DNA of 64,000 nt from Patiria miniata (Eukaryota > Echinodermata > Asteroidea > Valvatida > Asterinidae). A program made the position numbers and the translations under genes. Below are positions 20,160-31,284 of this stretch, piece after piece. The number at the start of each line of letters is the position of its first letter. The first letter of the stretch is position 1. Location: positions 5,151,001 to 5,215,000 of the forward strand of contig NW_024037072.1 in assembly GCF_015706575.1 (NCBI RefSeq), read 5' to 3'. The notes below the pieces were generated by a model that made no database searches, had not been told where the DNA came from, and saw only the letters and a program-made list of their open reading frames with translations.

Positions 20160-21860
20160 ATAAAATACTTCAGCGCCTAATCACCCTACGTGTGTTACAA
20201 AGACAAGCGCAAACCTCTAGTTGAGTGACACAACCCGATCACTGTTTTGAAATGGTACATATTAATCTTTCTTTCTCTGTTTCGTTTTTTCTCTAATATG
20301 GAATAAACTTTAACTTTGAACATTATACCGACCCTGATCCCGAGCGGTGCATATTACTCTGACGTCATCCGATATCAAATTACAAGCGATTTTTGTTCAA
20401 AATATGACAATTCTCTGTCATTTATAACTCATGAACTACAATGTGTGATCACGTTCATACTTTGTGATCTGATTAAACATACCTTAATAAACATCTTTAA
20501 ATGCCAAAGTCAAAGTTGTCTGACCTTTCCATCCGGGGTTACCGGAAGGTCAAAGTTAGGTGAATTCAAAATATAGAATTGAGCCTCAATTTAAAAAAAA
20601 AAGAAATGAGCCTAAAAACTGAAACCTGAACATATAACTCGAAAACAAAAGCATTTTACTACAGCCAAACAAGTTATGAAATGAGGAATGCCAACCACAC
20701 GAAACAACATGATGACGTCATATCCGAAAGGGCGCCCCTAGCGGTACATCAGAAAGAGTTTGAATTTTTAAATCAAATTGCCCCATATAGTCTTTGGACA
20801 ACCGCAAATGACTTTATAAGGTTTCATAATCATGACGTCATCAGACTGAAGTTACTGTAGGGAGAATTTGAAAATGATCATATTTTAAAATTTATATCCA
20901 CCATTTGATCCGTGTCTCATTACCATATTAGTAGCCCAAATACCGGTACAGTGTTGCCTTTGGCTTCCAAACGTTGTGACGTTATCACACCGGGAGTTAG
21001 GTGTTATTTAATACATATACTTATAATTTCCATATTTTCATAAGTTCTTTTTACTTCATGATGGACATGTATCCTCTCTGAACTAAATCAGTATTCACTT
21101 CCCCTTTTTGACTGATGACGTCATCAAACCGGAAATAACTTGTATACATTAATGTATACTGACATTTATCATACCCAAAAATATGCATTTTTTTTCAAAA
21201 CAAAACAAACGTTTGTACTGGAAAGGATGAATTTCGTGATCCTTTTTATATTTTGACACTTAAACTTGGCAGCGTCTAATGAAAAAGTTGTCTGCCCGAT
21301 CACTCTGCATTTGTAACCCAACAAACGCGAATCTCTAGTTGGGTAATTGGGTATGGCCCGATCGCCTTTTTTAAATCGTTATATTTGTTTTATTTTTTTC
21401 TGACCGATAATTCTCCGTGGGTTTTCTTCTAAACGGTGCACACTACTGATAATTACTCTGACATAATGATGACGTCGTATGTTTCAAATTACGAGTTTAA
21501 TAGTGCTGACGTCTGCACTAATAAGCAGGAGGTCGTGGGTTCGAGTCCCACCCGAGTGATTTTTTTCCACAATTACTCGGGACAACACTGAGTATAAAGT
21601 GTTTTTAAAATACGTTGGTGAAGGGCAAAACCCAATAATGAATTTACATCATCCCGACGCAAATTCCATCGAATGAATAGTGTACTGACATTTATCATTC
21701 CCGAAAAGATGCATTTTTTTTGTGTCAAAACAAAGCAAAGGTACTGGACAATTTTGTGATCCTTTTTCTGTTCTGACAAAAATATGTCTAATGAAATAGT
21801 TGTCTTCCCGATCACTCTGCGTTTGTGTAACTCACCAAACGCGAATCTCTAGTTTTATTT
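20160..21860. repeat. Three-copy diverged tandem block with TGACGTCA sites
   Basis: The segment GATCACTCTGC...AACGCGAATCTCTAGTT occurs near 20,195, 21,297 and 21,808. The preceding segment TGACATTTATCAT...GATCCTTTTT occurs near 21,160 and 21,685. The following segment with GCGGTGCATATTACTCTGACGTCAT occurs near 20,340 and 21,435. TGACGTCA appears at about 20,361, 20,712, 20,833 and 21,117. A SINE is inserted between the last copies. A perfect 18-base palindrome GTATACATTAATGTATAC lies near 21,142. Confidence 0.6.
21508..21640 (+). mobile_element. SINE with Ile-tRNA-like head (5'-truncated)
   Basis: A perfect T arm and B box (GTGGGTTCGAGTCCCAC, 21,535-21,551) follow an anticodon arm CTGC-ACTAATAA-GCAG whose loop resembles tRNA-Ile(AAT). 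The D arm and A box are missing. The acceptor stem cannot pair, and a non-tRNA body follows (GAGTATAAAGTG...GTTGGTGAAGGGCAAAACCC) that is shared with 11,746-11,806. So this is a SINE and not a tRNA gene. Confidence 0.65.
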
Positions 21861-22760
21861 TTATTTAACTTTGATTTATTTATTGATGAATTGATATTGG
21901 CAATCACACCTCCGTTCATAGAAACGGCCCCAAAATGGACAGTAACGTAAATTTTTTTATTTTTATTTTGTATGTTCTTGATATTTGTTTTGTAAATTGT
22001 TTACTTTTTTTGAAGTGTTTGCCTTCGGCTCGGGCCATAATAATTTAAAACTGCTCCACTATATGTTATTATTCTCTTATTAAAGATGTGTTCTGCGTGC
22101 TCTCCATGATTCCTTTTCTATTAACATATTTTCAACTTTCCCGCTTTTTTTTAATTTTTTTTTTTACAGTTTTCGGCTTCTGCAACCATCTAAAAAATGC
22201 TTTTATTGTAGTTTGCTTTTACGCACTAACAGGTTCGTCCTCGACTGGTTCCGGTCCCTACGTTATCGAGCCTTCTTAGAAGGCGCAAAGTTGGCTACCC
22301 TAACAGAATGACTGTATGCCTAAGCGCAAATAATTCGAAATAGATAGGCCTACAGTAATTATTCTAAACGAACATTTCATTCAAAAGTTAGTTACATTTG
22401 TATTACTGGAAAATAACAATTTACCTGTATTTATTTTAAAAAAATATTTTTGGGAAAAAACTTAGGAAAAAAAAAACCCACACGGACAGTACATCTTTAC
22501 CCAACATGTTGTGGGACGAAATCAGAGCATCCTTGCATAGAAGACGTGTAATGAAATAACTGAACTCCAACACGAACGAATGAACAAACATAATAAAGAA
22601 CAAAGACCACAGCATAGAAAAAAAACCCCAAAATAAGCAAAACATGAACGTTTTATCTATACTACAAACGCAAGAACCCAATCTACCAACAACAAACAGT
22701 TTACAAACATAACAATAGAAATTAAAACAATCAAATATATGTACCTTCGTGAGAAATCAT
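21860..22760. other. No repeat or gene recognised; intron of the 22.8 kb gene if real
   Basis: AT-rich sequence with T-rich and A-rich runs. If the exon at 22,763-22,868 is real, this would be the start of its first intron (minus strand). I searched by eye for a homeodomain-type WFQNRR coding segment from here to base 1 on the minus strand and did not find one. Confidence 0.35.
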
Positions 22761-22762
22761 AC

Positions 22763-22868
22763 CTTGGTCATGTAAGAATAACGCCTTTTCATGAAAATGC
22801 CGATTCGCTGGTGAACCGTCCGCCAAGATGTCGCGGATAAGAAAAGATTTCTTTATGTTGGTACTCAT
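22763..22868 (-). CDS. Putative first exon of a homeobox-type transcription repressor gene
   Basis: On the minus strand an ATG at 22,868 opens MSTNIKKSFLIRDILADGSP and 15 further codons, and ends at a donor AAG|GTATGA in phase 1. SFLIRDILAD is an engrailed-homology-1 (eh1/TN) type motif. In ANTP-class homeobox proteins such as Barhl (SSFLIRDILAD) and Nkx3 (SFLIQDILRDG), this motif sits N-terminal to the homeodomain and recruits Groucho/TLE. A motif within ten residues of the Met, followed by a splice donor, is the expected layout. The homeodomain exon is not in the window, so the family is unproven. The frame stays open 48 codons upstream of this Met; I treat that as 5' UTR because the peptide there has no motif. 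Confidence 0.5.
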
Positions 22869-23760
22869 CGTTTTCTCCAAACGAACAAACGGATTTATTC
22901 CAGATGAAAGGGTAAAGATCCACCGTGCGGACGAGACATTGAAGAATCCCAACGAGTTTCCTGACTCCTTTAGAAGACCACCAACTTCGACTTCACAATT
23001 GTCATAATTCACTTAATGAGGCTTTTTGTCGTCAATCCTAACGTCGTCGCATAAATGAAGCAATGTCAAAATTGAAACTGCTACGTGTAAGGAAAATTGA
23101 AACTGTTACGTGAAAGGTTGTGTTGGGTTATAGGGTTGGTTAATTTGTTGGTTTTTTTGTGTGTGTGTTTTCCCCAGTAATTAAACTCCAGACAGTCATG
23201 AGGATTGTTCAGTGCAGAAATAAAGGCATCGGTTAAAATGTGTGCTCACCGAGATCAGACAATCTCACTTCACGGAATCAGTTTTAGAAAATACGACACA
23301 TTCTCGACTCCACTCATTCAATCGAGAACCGTATATGCAGAATCACCACAACGACAAGTCACTACCAGTATTTATCTCAAGCACAAGTTCAACATACATC
23401 ATGGGTGGATAATTAAGCCTGTCACAGAGACGCTTAAATATTGAGGCCCATTGACCGCCTTCTGGAAGACATTAGTCACCACAAACGGCACTAGTCGTAT
23501 GTCATTGAATCGGGGCGGAGTTTAACACACCTAGACTCTTTGAAAGACGTCGTGGATCGCAGTAAAACTCGCAGCTTGAAGAATTTCTCTCACGGGAACT
23601 GTCACGCTCAACTATTTTGATTGGCACGATGTAGTGTGACAACGAGGAAACCCTAATTAAGACTGATGTACCACTTTCAGCAGTCGCCATTTGATATAAT
23701 TATTGTTAACCCTTGAGCCTGAAGTCCCCGACCCGACGCGTTCGTTGAGACAAGAGGTTT
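22869..23760 (-). promoter_or_regulatory. Candidate 5' region of the homeobox-type gene
   Basis: This stretch has no repeat partner in the window and balanced base composition, unlike its surroundings. It contains TAATTA-type homeodomain sites (near 23,411 and 23,655), a GGGCGGAG GC box (near 23,513), TGACCGCC (near 23,452) and an ATTGG box (near 23,618). It looks like single-copy regulatory DNA upstream of the exon. No core promoter can be fixed. Confidence 0.3.
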
Positions 23761-23867
23761 AACATGATGACAGACAGCATACAAATTGGAGCTGAGAAAT
23801 CTACTTCACAAGTAAAGTGGTGCGTGTCAAATTGCTTTTCTATGATCCCGCTGATGTGGAAGCGAAG

Positions 23868-23906
23868 CAAAAACAAACAAACAACAACAACAACAACAAC
23901 AACAAT
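23868..23906. repeat. Microsatellite (AAC)n
   Basis: AACAAACAAACAACAACAAC and further AAC units, about nine perfect repeats. Confidence 0.9.
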
Positions 23907-24283
23907 CCAAAAAACAATAAATAAATAATAAATAGCCTGACTTAAATAAAATAAAATTATATTATATAAAATTTAATTTCTTTTGGTCACACCATGCCAC
24001 ATCGTGCCTGGAATGTATATAAAAAGAACCAAACAGTATTTGCAGTTATTGCCGTTTTTTATTTGTATGAGTCTTTTTATTTTATTTTATAAAATTGCAA
24101 TAAAAAAAACCACAAGTACATGTATGAGAACTTGAGATGTCATTTTTAAGTGGTTTTGTAATAAGACGCTTCAACTTATCTGTTACATGTATATTATCCC
24201 TTTTTCCAATTCTGCCTCACTGCTATTGAAAAGGGAGGAAAGTCTGTTTAAAAAAAGTTCATTTATGGTCATTTTTCTTGTAG

Positions 24284-24345
24284 ACAAATCTCCCCCTCCA
24301 GCAAAAAGAAAATGTGGGAGCAGAACTGAAAGATGTCACCCTTAA
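24284..24345 (+). CDS. Possible short terminal exon with a basic motif
   Basis: A good pyrimidine tract and acceptor (TTTTTCTTGTAG|AC) precede 20 open codons, KSPPPAKRKCGSRTERCHP, before TAA. PPPAKRK resembles a nuclear localisation signal. There is no clear partner exon. The length is within chance. Confidence 0.15.
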
Positions 24346-24825
24346 ATTCTCTAGGGTACGGTTAAACTATATTTTTATGTTGTTAATCCGATATTCGATA
24401 TTAAAACTTGATCATTTCAAGTTGGACCAACTGTAATGAAAAGGGTTTGGCATCCTGATGAGAAAAAATAACAAAAATCTAGATTATGCATGTAATATGA
24501 AACTTGAAAGAAGTATCTGGCAAGCACTCATTGTGTGCGAAAAGGTTTCTGACTGTGTCAATAGAGGGCGCTGTTTCTTTCTTTTTTTCTCATACAGAAT
24601 TTCTGGCGTTTTTAGTATCCAAGATTTTCTGTGGATCGGGGAACAAAGTTTTGGGGATATGGTACATCATAGCCTATACATGTCGGGGAAGTTTTATTAA
24701 ATTCGGCGGACTAGATCGCCTATCTCGAAAACTAAAGCGTTTTCGGCCTCTCGGCCCACGGACTCTTGTATTACAAAAACGCGGCATCGAAATTGACCAA
24801 TCACAATCTTAGCCCTGATTAATTA

Positions 24826-24968
24826 CCCATAAGGGACCCATAAGGGTTATCCCCTGTGGGGGGCTTTCCCATATGGGTGTCATATGGGAAAAACCTAGGC
24901 AAGCCCATATGGGCCAAAAAATGGTTAACCCATATGGATGTCGTGGGAAAAACCTGGGCAAGCCCATA
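24826..24968. repeat. CATATGGG-rich degenerate tandem
   Basis: CCCATATGGG and TCATATGGGAAAAACCT recur at 50-65 base spacing (24,867, 24,880, 24,904, 24,930, 24,944), with GGGCAAGCCCAT closing each unit. Confidence 0.65.
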
Positions 24969-25351
24969 ACACACAACCTCGTCCCCAGGATGTCGAGAAG
25001 TACGCGAAATAGTCTGGTGCCTGTGTGTGCGCAACATTAGCGTTGTTTTTGAATGCAGTGTCTGGGGTAAAAACAGCATAAATTCGTCGCGCCGTGAGTT
25101 ATGAAAACACGAATTTTTTTAAAGCAAAATGTTACAATCTGGCCCGCCAATATGCAGTATCACATTTCATATTAATATGAGCAAACTTGAAAGGAAAGTA
25201 GTATTTTTGAGAAGGCGTGGACGTTATAATTACAATAATCGTGAAAACACGTAATGCACGTTGGAATACACAACACCAACTACACGATATATATCCATTA
25301 CTAGCAAATTGCGGTATCAAATCAGGAAACAGGAAGAAAGTTTGCTATCCA

Positions 25352-26102
25352 GGTCCGAAATTGCCTACGCCGGCCAAGGGCGGATCCGGGGGGGGGGGGG
25401 GGGCCAAAGGGGGCCATGCCCTCCCCCAAATGAAACCAATTTTTTTTTTTTATGTAACATCGCAATAAAGGCAGCTAATGAGTACACCACCATCTTTTCC
25501 TCAAAAAAACATTGGTTAAAGTGGTCAGAAATTGCCTCAGATCGCACCACAGAGCATCTAGAATCAAAATTTTTTTTGACCCACTTTTTTTTGGGGGGGG
25601 GGACCAAATTTTTTTTTTGGGGGGGCGCCCCCTAAAATTGTGTTCTGGATCCGCCTTTGACGCCGGCCAAATCACGATTTGCATGCCCTCAAAATCTTCA
25701 GTATGTGAGCATGCTGTGGGCCATGAACTTGAGGGTTTGTAACAAAATATGGGTGGAAGCCGTACACAGGACTGTGAGCTTGTAGTTCAGTTCAATTAGG
25801 ATGAAATTGGGGCCCTTAAAGCGCTCTATTTTGCAATGGAGTGTAGGCATCGTTTTTCAAAATGGTGATGGGCTTCAGGACTATTTTCAGGGGTGATCAT
25901 CTTCGGATGGAAATTTCTCCTAAAAGTCATCAGTTGACCCCCCCCCCCGCAAAAAAATTGAACAGAAAATGAAAGATGATGAATAAGCTCGATTTGATGT
26001 GTGTTTCGAACACCTTGGAGAGTTGTGAATATTTTTCCCGAATTTCTGAAGTGGGAGCATTTACCATTGGGGTCTATGGAAGTTTATTTACTGGTCTGCA
26101 AC
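25352..26102. mobile_element. Repeat element copy 1, interrupted by a MITE
   Basis: From GGTCCGAAATTGCCTACGCC to ACTGGTCTGCAACC this matches 26,551-27,018 at about 95 percent, except for the insertion at 25,375-25,667. Its left terminus (TTGCAGACCAGTAAA) is missing. The frames across it are not coding. Confidence 0.75.
25375..25659. mobile_element. hAT-like MITE with 8-bp target duplication
   Basis: The ends are CAAGGGCGGATCC and, inverted, CAAAGGCGGATCC. The flanks carry ACGCCGGC on both sides (25,367-25,374 and 25,660-25,667). The second copy of the host repeat (near 26,568) shows the uninterrupted site TACGCCGGCCAAATCACG. An 8-bp duplication and CA-starting TIRs fit the hAT superfamily. 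The interior is 285 bases with G and T runs and no transposase. Confidence 0.85.
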
Positions 26103-26103
26103 C

Positions 26104-26535
26104 TTTAATTTCAAAATGGCGCCTTCCATCGATTGTTGTCAAATGTGTTCGCCTGCGCTTTACATTCCACGACAGTGTTTTTTTTCGGGGGGGGGGGGGG
26201 GGGCAGCGTTTCAAAAGGGGTCACCAATGGCGGTTCCCCAACAAATGCGCCCAAAATCTGAATGGGACCGATGGACCGTCGTCCGATCACAGCAATTTCG
26301 AGCGAACAAGGGGGGGGGGGGGGTAATTTGGGGTTGGAACGAGCAAAAACTCAATTAACTCCCGTTGGGGGCGCCCTACAGCAAGGCAGCCGCAAACAGA
26401 GGGCTTGTTTTCAGGCCAGAAATCGCAGTCAGAGATTTTTTTCTCGCAATTATTTGATGAAATATGAGTCATCCATCCTTCCTCGTGCTGTACAAGTGGA
26501 TTGGGGGAATTTTTCAAAACCTCGCTTCTTTATAA
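26104..26535. other. Spacer between the two repeat copies
   Basis: Contains two long G runs (about 26,190 and 26,310) and overlapping frames on both strands with no recognisable product. It may be part of a larger repeat whose other copies lie outside the window. Confidence 0.4.
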
Positions 26536-27018
26536 GTTGCAGACCAGTAAATCGGTCCGAAATTGTCTACGCCGGCCAAATCACGATTTGCATGCCCTCA
26601 AAATCTTCAGTATGTGAGCATGCTGTGGGCCATGAACTTGAGGGTTTGTAACAAAATATGGGTGGAAGCCGTGCACTGGACTGTGAGCTTGTAGTTCAGT
26701 TCAATTAGGATGAAATTGGGGCCCTTAAAGCGCTCTATTTTGCAATGGAGTGTAGGCATCGTTTTTCAAAATGGTGATGGGCTTCAGGACTATTTTCAGG
26801 GGTGATCATCTTCTGATGGAAATTTCTCCTAAAAGTCATCAGTTGAACCCCCCCCCCCCCCCGCAAAAAAATTGAACAGAAAATGAAAGATGATGAAATA
26901 AGCTTTAATTTGATGTGTGTTTCGAACACCTTTGAGAGTTGTGAGTATTTTTCCCGAATTTCTGAAGTGGGAGCATTTACCATTGGGGTCTATGGACGTT
27001 TATTTACTGGTCTGCAAC
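26536..27018. mobile_element. Repeat element copy 2, with TIRs
   Basis: Both ends carry GTTGCAGACCAGTAAA in inverted orientation (26,536-26,551 and 27,003-27,018). The body is the uninterrupted version of 25,352-26,102. About 480 bases, no transposase: a MITE-size element. Confidence 0.7.
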
Positions 27019-27019
27019 C

Positions 27020-27535
27020 ATATAGCCGTAGCCTTGATGCCAGCGACGTTCGATTGTTCGCAGATTAATAACTCCAACGCGAGTAGGACGTACGACGTAT
27101 CATGTATTGTTTTTGTTGGCAATTAAAATGAATGAATGAAGTAAAGAAAGGGGTTGATTTATTTTAAAATTAACGGATAATAATGAAAAAGAAAACTAGG
27201 GATCCAATTTTATATGCATACATGTATATGTATATACAGTTAATAAATAAAATGCATAAAATATTTTTCTTTTCTAAAGAAAGTATGTATGTGTATATAA
27301 AATTAATAAATTTAGATGCATGAAATAAGTTTTTTTCTAAAGAAAGAAGTAATTCTCCCATTCTTAACTGCTTTATGCACATATCGTCACTGTTTTCACA
27401 GAGGGGCGAATATCATGAAAATCGTTTTTCGAAATTTGTTGGTTTTTTTGTGTGTGAAAATGAATAAATATATCAATACCTACAACCTGATGAGGCTATA
27501 CTTTCAAACAATTATTTAAAATCTTAATTGACCTA
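27020..27535. other. No feature recognised
   Basis: AT-rich DNA with a local two-fold similarity (TAAATAAAATGCATAAAATA and AATAAATTTAGATGCATGAA, both followed by TTTTTCTAAAGAAAG). Confidence 0.4.
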
Positions 27536-27537
27536 AC

Positions 27538-27910
27538 TAGTGCAGGGCCAGTCGTAAATGTGCCTGTTCGGAAGGGGCAGTTGAGAACTGCAGCTTGTGC
27601 AAACAACGCACATTATTCAATGGTGTGAAACGCACACTCGCAAATTAAACGCACACAATGTCGTCATCCCCTGGCACTGATATTTACCCCTACTGGACAA
27701 TATGGTATCGCCCTACAGTAAGAGTTGCTCAGTCGACCGCCTACATACAGTGCAGTGATGGTTGCTCAGTTGACTACAAAATGCATGTGCCCGTGCATAC
27801 CACTCGATCACGTATATGCACGTACGGAGACATGGTGTGCAGTGCTATTCACTCATACTGCACAATGGTATCGCCCTACAATGTGCCCGTTCTTTTCTCA
27901 TTGTTGCGAA
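27538..27910 (+). repeat. Dispersed repeat, partner of 14,370-15,170
   Basis: Shares the ordered blocks listed for the 14.4 kb copy, including TGGTATCGCCCTACA at both the start and end of the second half. It lacks the duplicated 30-base unit. Confidence 0.6.
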
Positions 27911-28529
27911 GTCTAGTATTGAGCACGCGCCTTTAGCTCAAAATGACGTAAACAATTGAAAAAGACGGCAGCGCATGGTGGTCTGGGCTATAATACTGGC
28001 ACATTTGCCTCAGAAAATAATATTTTTTTGCAGCTTTTTCGAGAACCGCTCGTCCAAACAACTTCAAACTTGACACTGCACATTCTGTGGTCCCGAGCAA
28101 CACATCCGCCGATGTTCAACTGCATACGATACCCGGTTCTGGAGATAATCGATGTACAGACAGACACACACACAGATTCCTGGAATTATAACAACGACAA
28201 TTTAGGTCTCAAGTCTGTTGTCTTTCTTTGTCTTCCATTACTGAGCTGTTTATCGTCGACGACGTTGAAGGCCACAAAGAGGTTTACCAGCACAAGCCAA
28301 TGATAGTAACGCACTGGCATACATTATAATGACCAGTGCGCTGCTGGTGAAGGTAATTTTGACACGCGGACGAGCACAATCGTTTAACAGTGCATGATAA
28401 TGTACAACATCCCGGCCATGCTTGTCGCTAGTTGTAGGACTTCAAGAGTGTAACTTTTATAACTGATGAGCTGGACAATAAGGTTACGTGCGAACTATGC
28501 TTTATTTGATCTTTAAAGTGACCTTACAT

Positions 28530-28585
28530 AAAATAATACAACACAAAACACAAAATAATACAACACAAAATAATACAAAATGGAG
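28530..28585. repeat. Short tandem, AAAATAATACAACAC
   Basis: Four variants of a 15-17 base unit in a row. The surrounding 27,915-28,885 otherwise shows nothing I can name. Confidence 0.75.
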
Positions 28586-28889
28586 TGCCTTTCCCACAAA
28601 GCGGTGGAGTGTTTTTAGATTATAAGTTCTTAATTACCCATTCGTCATAATTATCACTCTCTATGGTTATCTATGTTACTTTCTGAACTTTAAATGATCA
28701 TTCTGTATAACGATTAACTCGCCCGAGTGCTCAATTTGTGATTTACACTTAATTCATTGCTCAGCTTTTCCTTGTTGTACATACATTGTGTACTTTATAC
28801 CATGGAGGAATAATGTGCCTGTAGCTAGTGTGTATTGTTTTCTATAGAGCATTATGACCTTCGTGTTTGAGGTTATACCATACATTATG

Positions 28890-29907
28890 CAGCCGTGTGG
28901 TTGCGACTCAAAGGGCGATTTCTAAAGGTCACGTAACACTTTATTTCGAATGAAACTACATGTACACAAACATGTTCACCCAGGTGGGCGAAATTTTTGA
29001 AAATTAATATTCCCGTTTGGCAGACCGCATCTTCATGCATCTGTCAGGGTTTATTTCCCTTAAAATGATCCAAGTATGTGCTAAAATCGTTGTGATATTA
29101 TGTTCATTACTTTTCGTTGAAATTGGAAAAATAGGCCTGGCTACGTGCATTTTTGAAAGTTGTTACATATGGCGTTTGCAACATCTGTCAATCTTTTCAA
29201 GCCTCACGAATATTAATAAGGTTCCTATCCATTATGGTGTGCAGTAAAAACTTGGAGAAAAGCCTCCTTCACGATTTATTAATTGATAAATCACAATTGC
29301 CAAGTCACATCGAGTGACGCTAATGAATATGCATTCGTCATTGTGTTGCCGGGCCGCAATCGGTCAACCATATAGCGCCTACGGTGCTTTGCTGAACCAT
29401 GCAGATGGATTGGGGGCAAAAAATTCTTGTCGAAATTGACCTTGGAGATAGTTCAAGGTGTAACACTAGCATTTGCAACAACCGTGACAGATTAAGCTAA
29501 AATTCAGAATATACTTAGATGATATATAAGTGTCCAACTACTCGTGAAATAACAACTTGGAGAAATTCCTAGAAATCGACATAAATACACAGATTTTGGG
29601 ATGTTTTCGAACAATTTCTTCCCGACTTTAAGGCCAGCTTTACCAGTAACCAGTATTGACGTTTTGGCATTGATAACAACGATTTTTTTACTGACATGAA
29701 GTTAAGAATTTCTTCTTCCGTTATACTTTAACATTTCAATCATACTGAGTGAATTTTCTAAGAAACACAACTTTCAAAAAGGCCATTTTTTGGGGGGGGG
29801 GGGAGTGGGCACATGAATTTCATTGCTCAGTTATAGCATCCGAGTACATAATCGGATTAGCTTTGGTTATCAACGGCAGACGCTTTGCTTTCACAACCAT
29901 AGAGCTG
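28890..29907. mobile_element. TIR element, inverted relative of 7,768-8,931
   Basis: Starts CAGCCGTGTGGTTGCG and ends CACAACCATAGAGCTG. It matches the 7.8 kb element in reverse orientation along its length (for example TGTCAATCTTTTCAAG, ACTACTCGTGAAATAACAAC, TAATCGGATTAGCTTT) and lacks the SINE. The second contig of the window begins 39 bases inside its right end. Confidence 0.65.
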
Positions 29908-30063
29908 ACATGTTTATTCCAAGACTCATTGGTCATTTGACAATGAAGGTTCTCAGTACAGCAAAAGTTGCTAGATCATTATTCTAAGGTAATATTACTT
30001 ATTCACAGTCATTTGAGAATCAAGGAAAACAAGATGCATACTATTCCTGTGTGTACTATACCC

Positions 30064-30179
30064 GTGCGACAGTTCCACGATTAATTTGTGAAGCGATTTG
30101 CATAGTAGGCTGTCGCACGTACAGTTCATAGATATGGAATAATTTATTCTATATCTATGGTACCAGTAGTCTACTATGC
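30064..30179. repeat. Cluster of alternative hairpins
   Basis: GTGCGACAG (30,064) pairs with CTGTCGCAC (30,110). CATAGATATGGAATA pairs with TATTCTATATCTATG (30,127-30,159, one mismatch). GCATAGTAG (30,100) pairs with CTACTATGC (30,171). The three stems are partly exclusive. Copy B has the same at about 47,799-47,913. Confidence 0.6.
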
Positions 30180-30285
30180 CTGCGTGTGAACACTCGCGCA
30201 CACACATGGTAAACAGCAAAAATAGCATCTGGGATGTGATGGTGAATGAACCAGTGAGAATTTGGCTCTCAATCAGTAATATGTA

Positions 30286-30521
30286 TCAGGTACAGTAATA
30301 TCCCAAAACGTGCAAAGATGGTATCCCCAAACCCCAATAGTCATTTCCTTCGCCTCTGCCAAATTTGTATTGAGGAAGTTGAGTTTGAGAAAGAGCTCCA
30401 GCGATGAGCGGGTTCTTCCAGCAATGGGGATACACAGCTTCTGTTACAGATACATTTTTGTCCATTTGTTCTACCAGCAGTACATCACAAGCCAAAATTG
30501 TCCTGATAAAGATGCATCACA
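30286..30521 (-). pseudogene. Putative exon, unknown protein, frameshifted in this copy
   Basis: On the minus strand, after an acceptor GCTTTCAG|T, copy B (48,019-48,253) is open for 77 codons to TGA, reading MHLYQDILACDVLLVEQMDK and later YPHCWKNPLIAGAL and LPQYKFGRGEGNDYWGLG. Composition and codons look protein-like. Copy A has one extra T (CAAAATTG for CAAAATG), which breaks the frame near the start. I label it broken only in that sense; the indel is probably an assembly error. No family recognised. It lies downstream, on the same strand, of the exon at 34,879-35,077 and could belong to the same gene, though phases need another exon between. Confidence 0.3.
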
Positions 30522-31238
30522 CTGAAAGCTTGGCAATCGCTATCCGGTGAGCACTGTTTTAATTTTGTTTTTTTTACATTCTTTTATCATTTTATGTATA
30601 TATAGAGAGAGCAACAGAGAGTACGAGAGTATTGCCCACCTTGCAATATTCTGCAATAAGAGTTTAGGTGATCCATAAAGTGTACCATTTTCTGTGACGA
30701 GTACAACTCAAAATCAATATTTATTAAATTTCAAAGCTCCCTTCACAATAACATTTATACAAATTTTAACAATTTGTAACCATCAAACAAATTGTGCGGA
30801 AATTTAAGATTTTTTGTTGTTGAAAACTCTGCTGAGTAGTAACATGGTACCTTTCAAAACAAATTCGGCAAAACATTTCTACTTCACGACTGTTCACAAT
30901 CAGCACAAAAGTGGGTGCTAATGTGAATTTGTTACATCACAAATAATTCGTCGTAGAGCTGACATACCGACAAATAAGCGAAAACCCTGTTTCGAGTAAT
31001 TTGCGTTTGAAGTTGGACATTTTTCTGGGCGTCGTATTTTATCCTTAACGTTTTGATAATTACTGTTTTTGTGTACACTCGAAATAAAATAGGAAACGTA
31101 GTATCCATCAGGTAACTTATTTAATCAGAGAAGTTGTGTGATTTGTTTTTATTTGATTGTAAACGTATTCGTCCGTTTGTCAAATTACAAAATCTCTAAT
31201 AGCCAGTTGTTTTTCACAGTTTGTATGCTATTCGTCAG

Positions 31239-31284
31239 TTTGTCGGATTGCGCACACATGTGCGCCGTGCCGCAATCCGACAAA
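31239..31284. repeat. Nested perfect palindromes
   Basis: TTTGTCGGATTGCG (31,239-31,252) and its exact complement (31,271-31,284) enclose the inner palindrome GCGCACACATGTGCGC. Nearby TTCGTC(C/A)GTTTGTC repeats occur on both sides. Copy B: 48,974-49,019. Confidence 0.75.

Noticed and set aside
21508..21560. Functional tRNA-Ile gene
   Set aside because: Only the anticodon and T arms look right; the D arm, A box and acceptor pairing are missing and a SINE body follows.
25217..25742. Several 76-124 codon frames
   Set aside because: They run through poly-G and poly-T tracts of a MITE and its host repeat on both strands.
26116..26651. Glycine-rich proteins
   Set aside because: Glycine runs come from poly-G tracts of uncertain length in repeat DNA.
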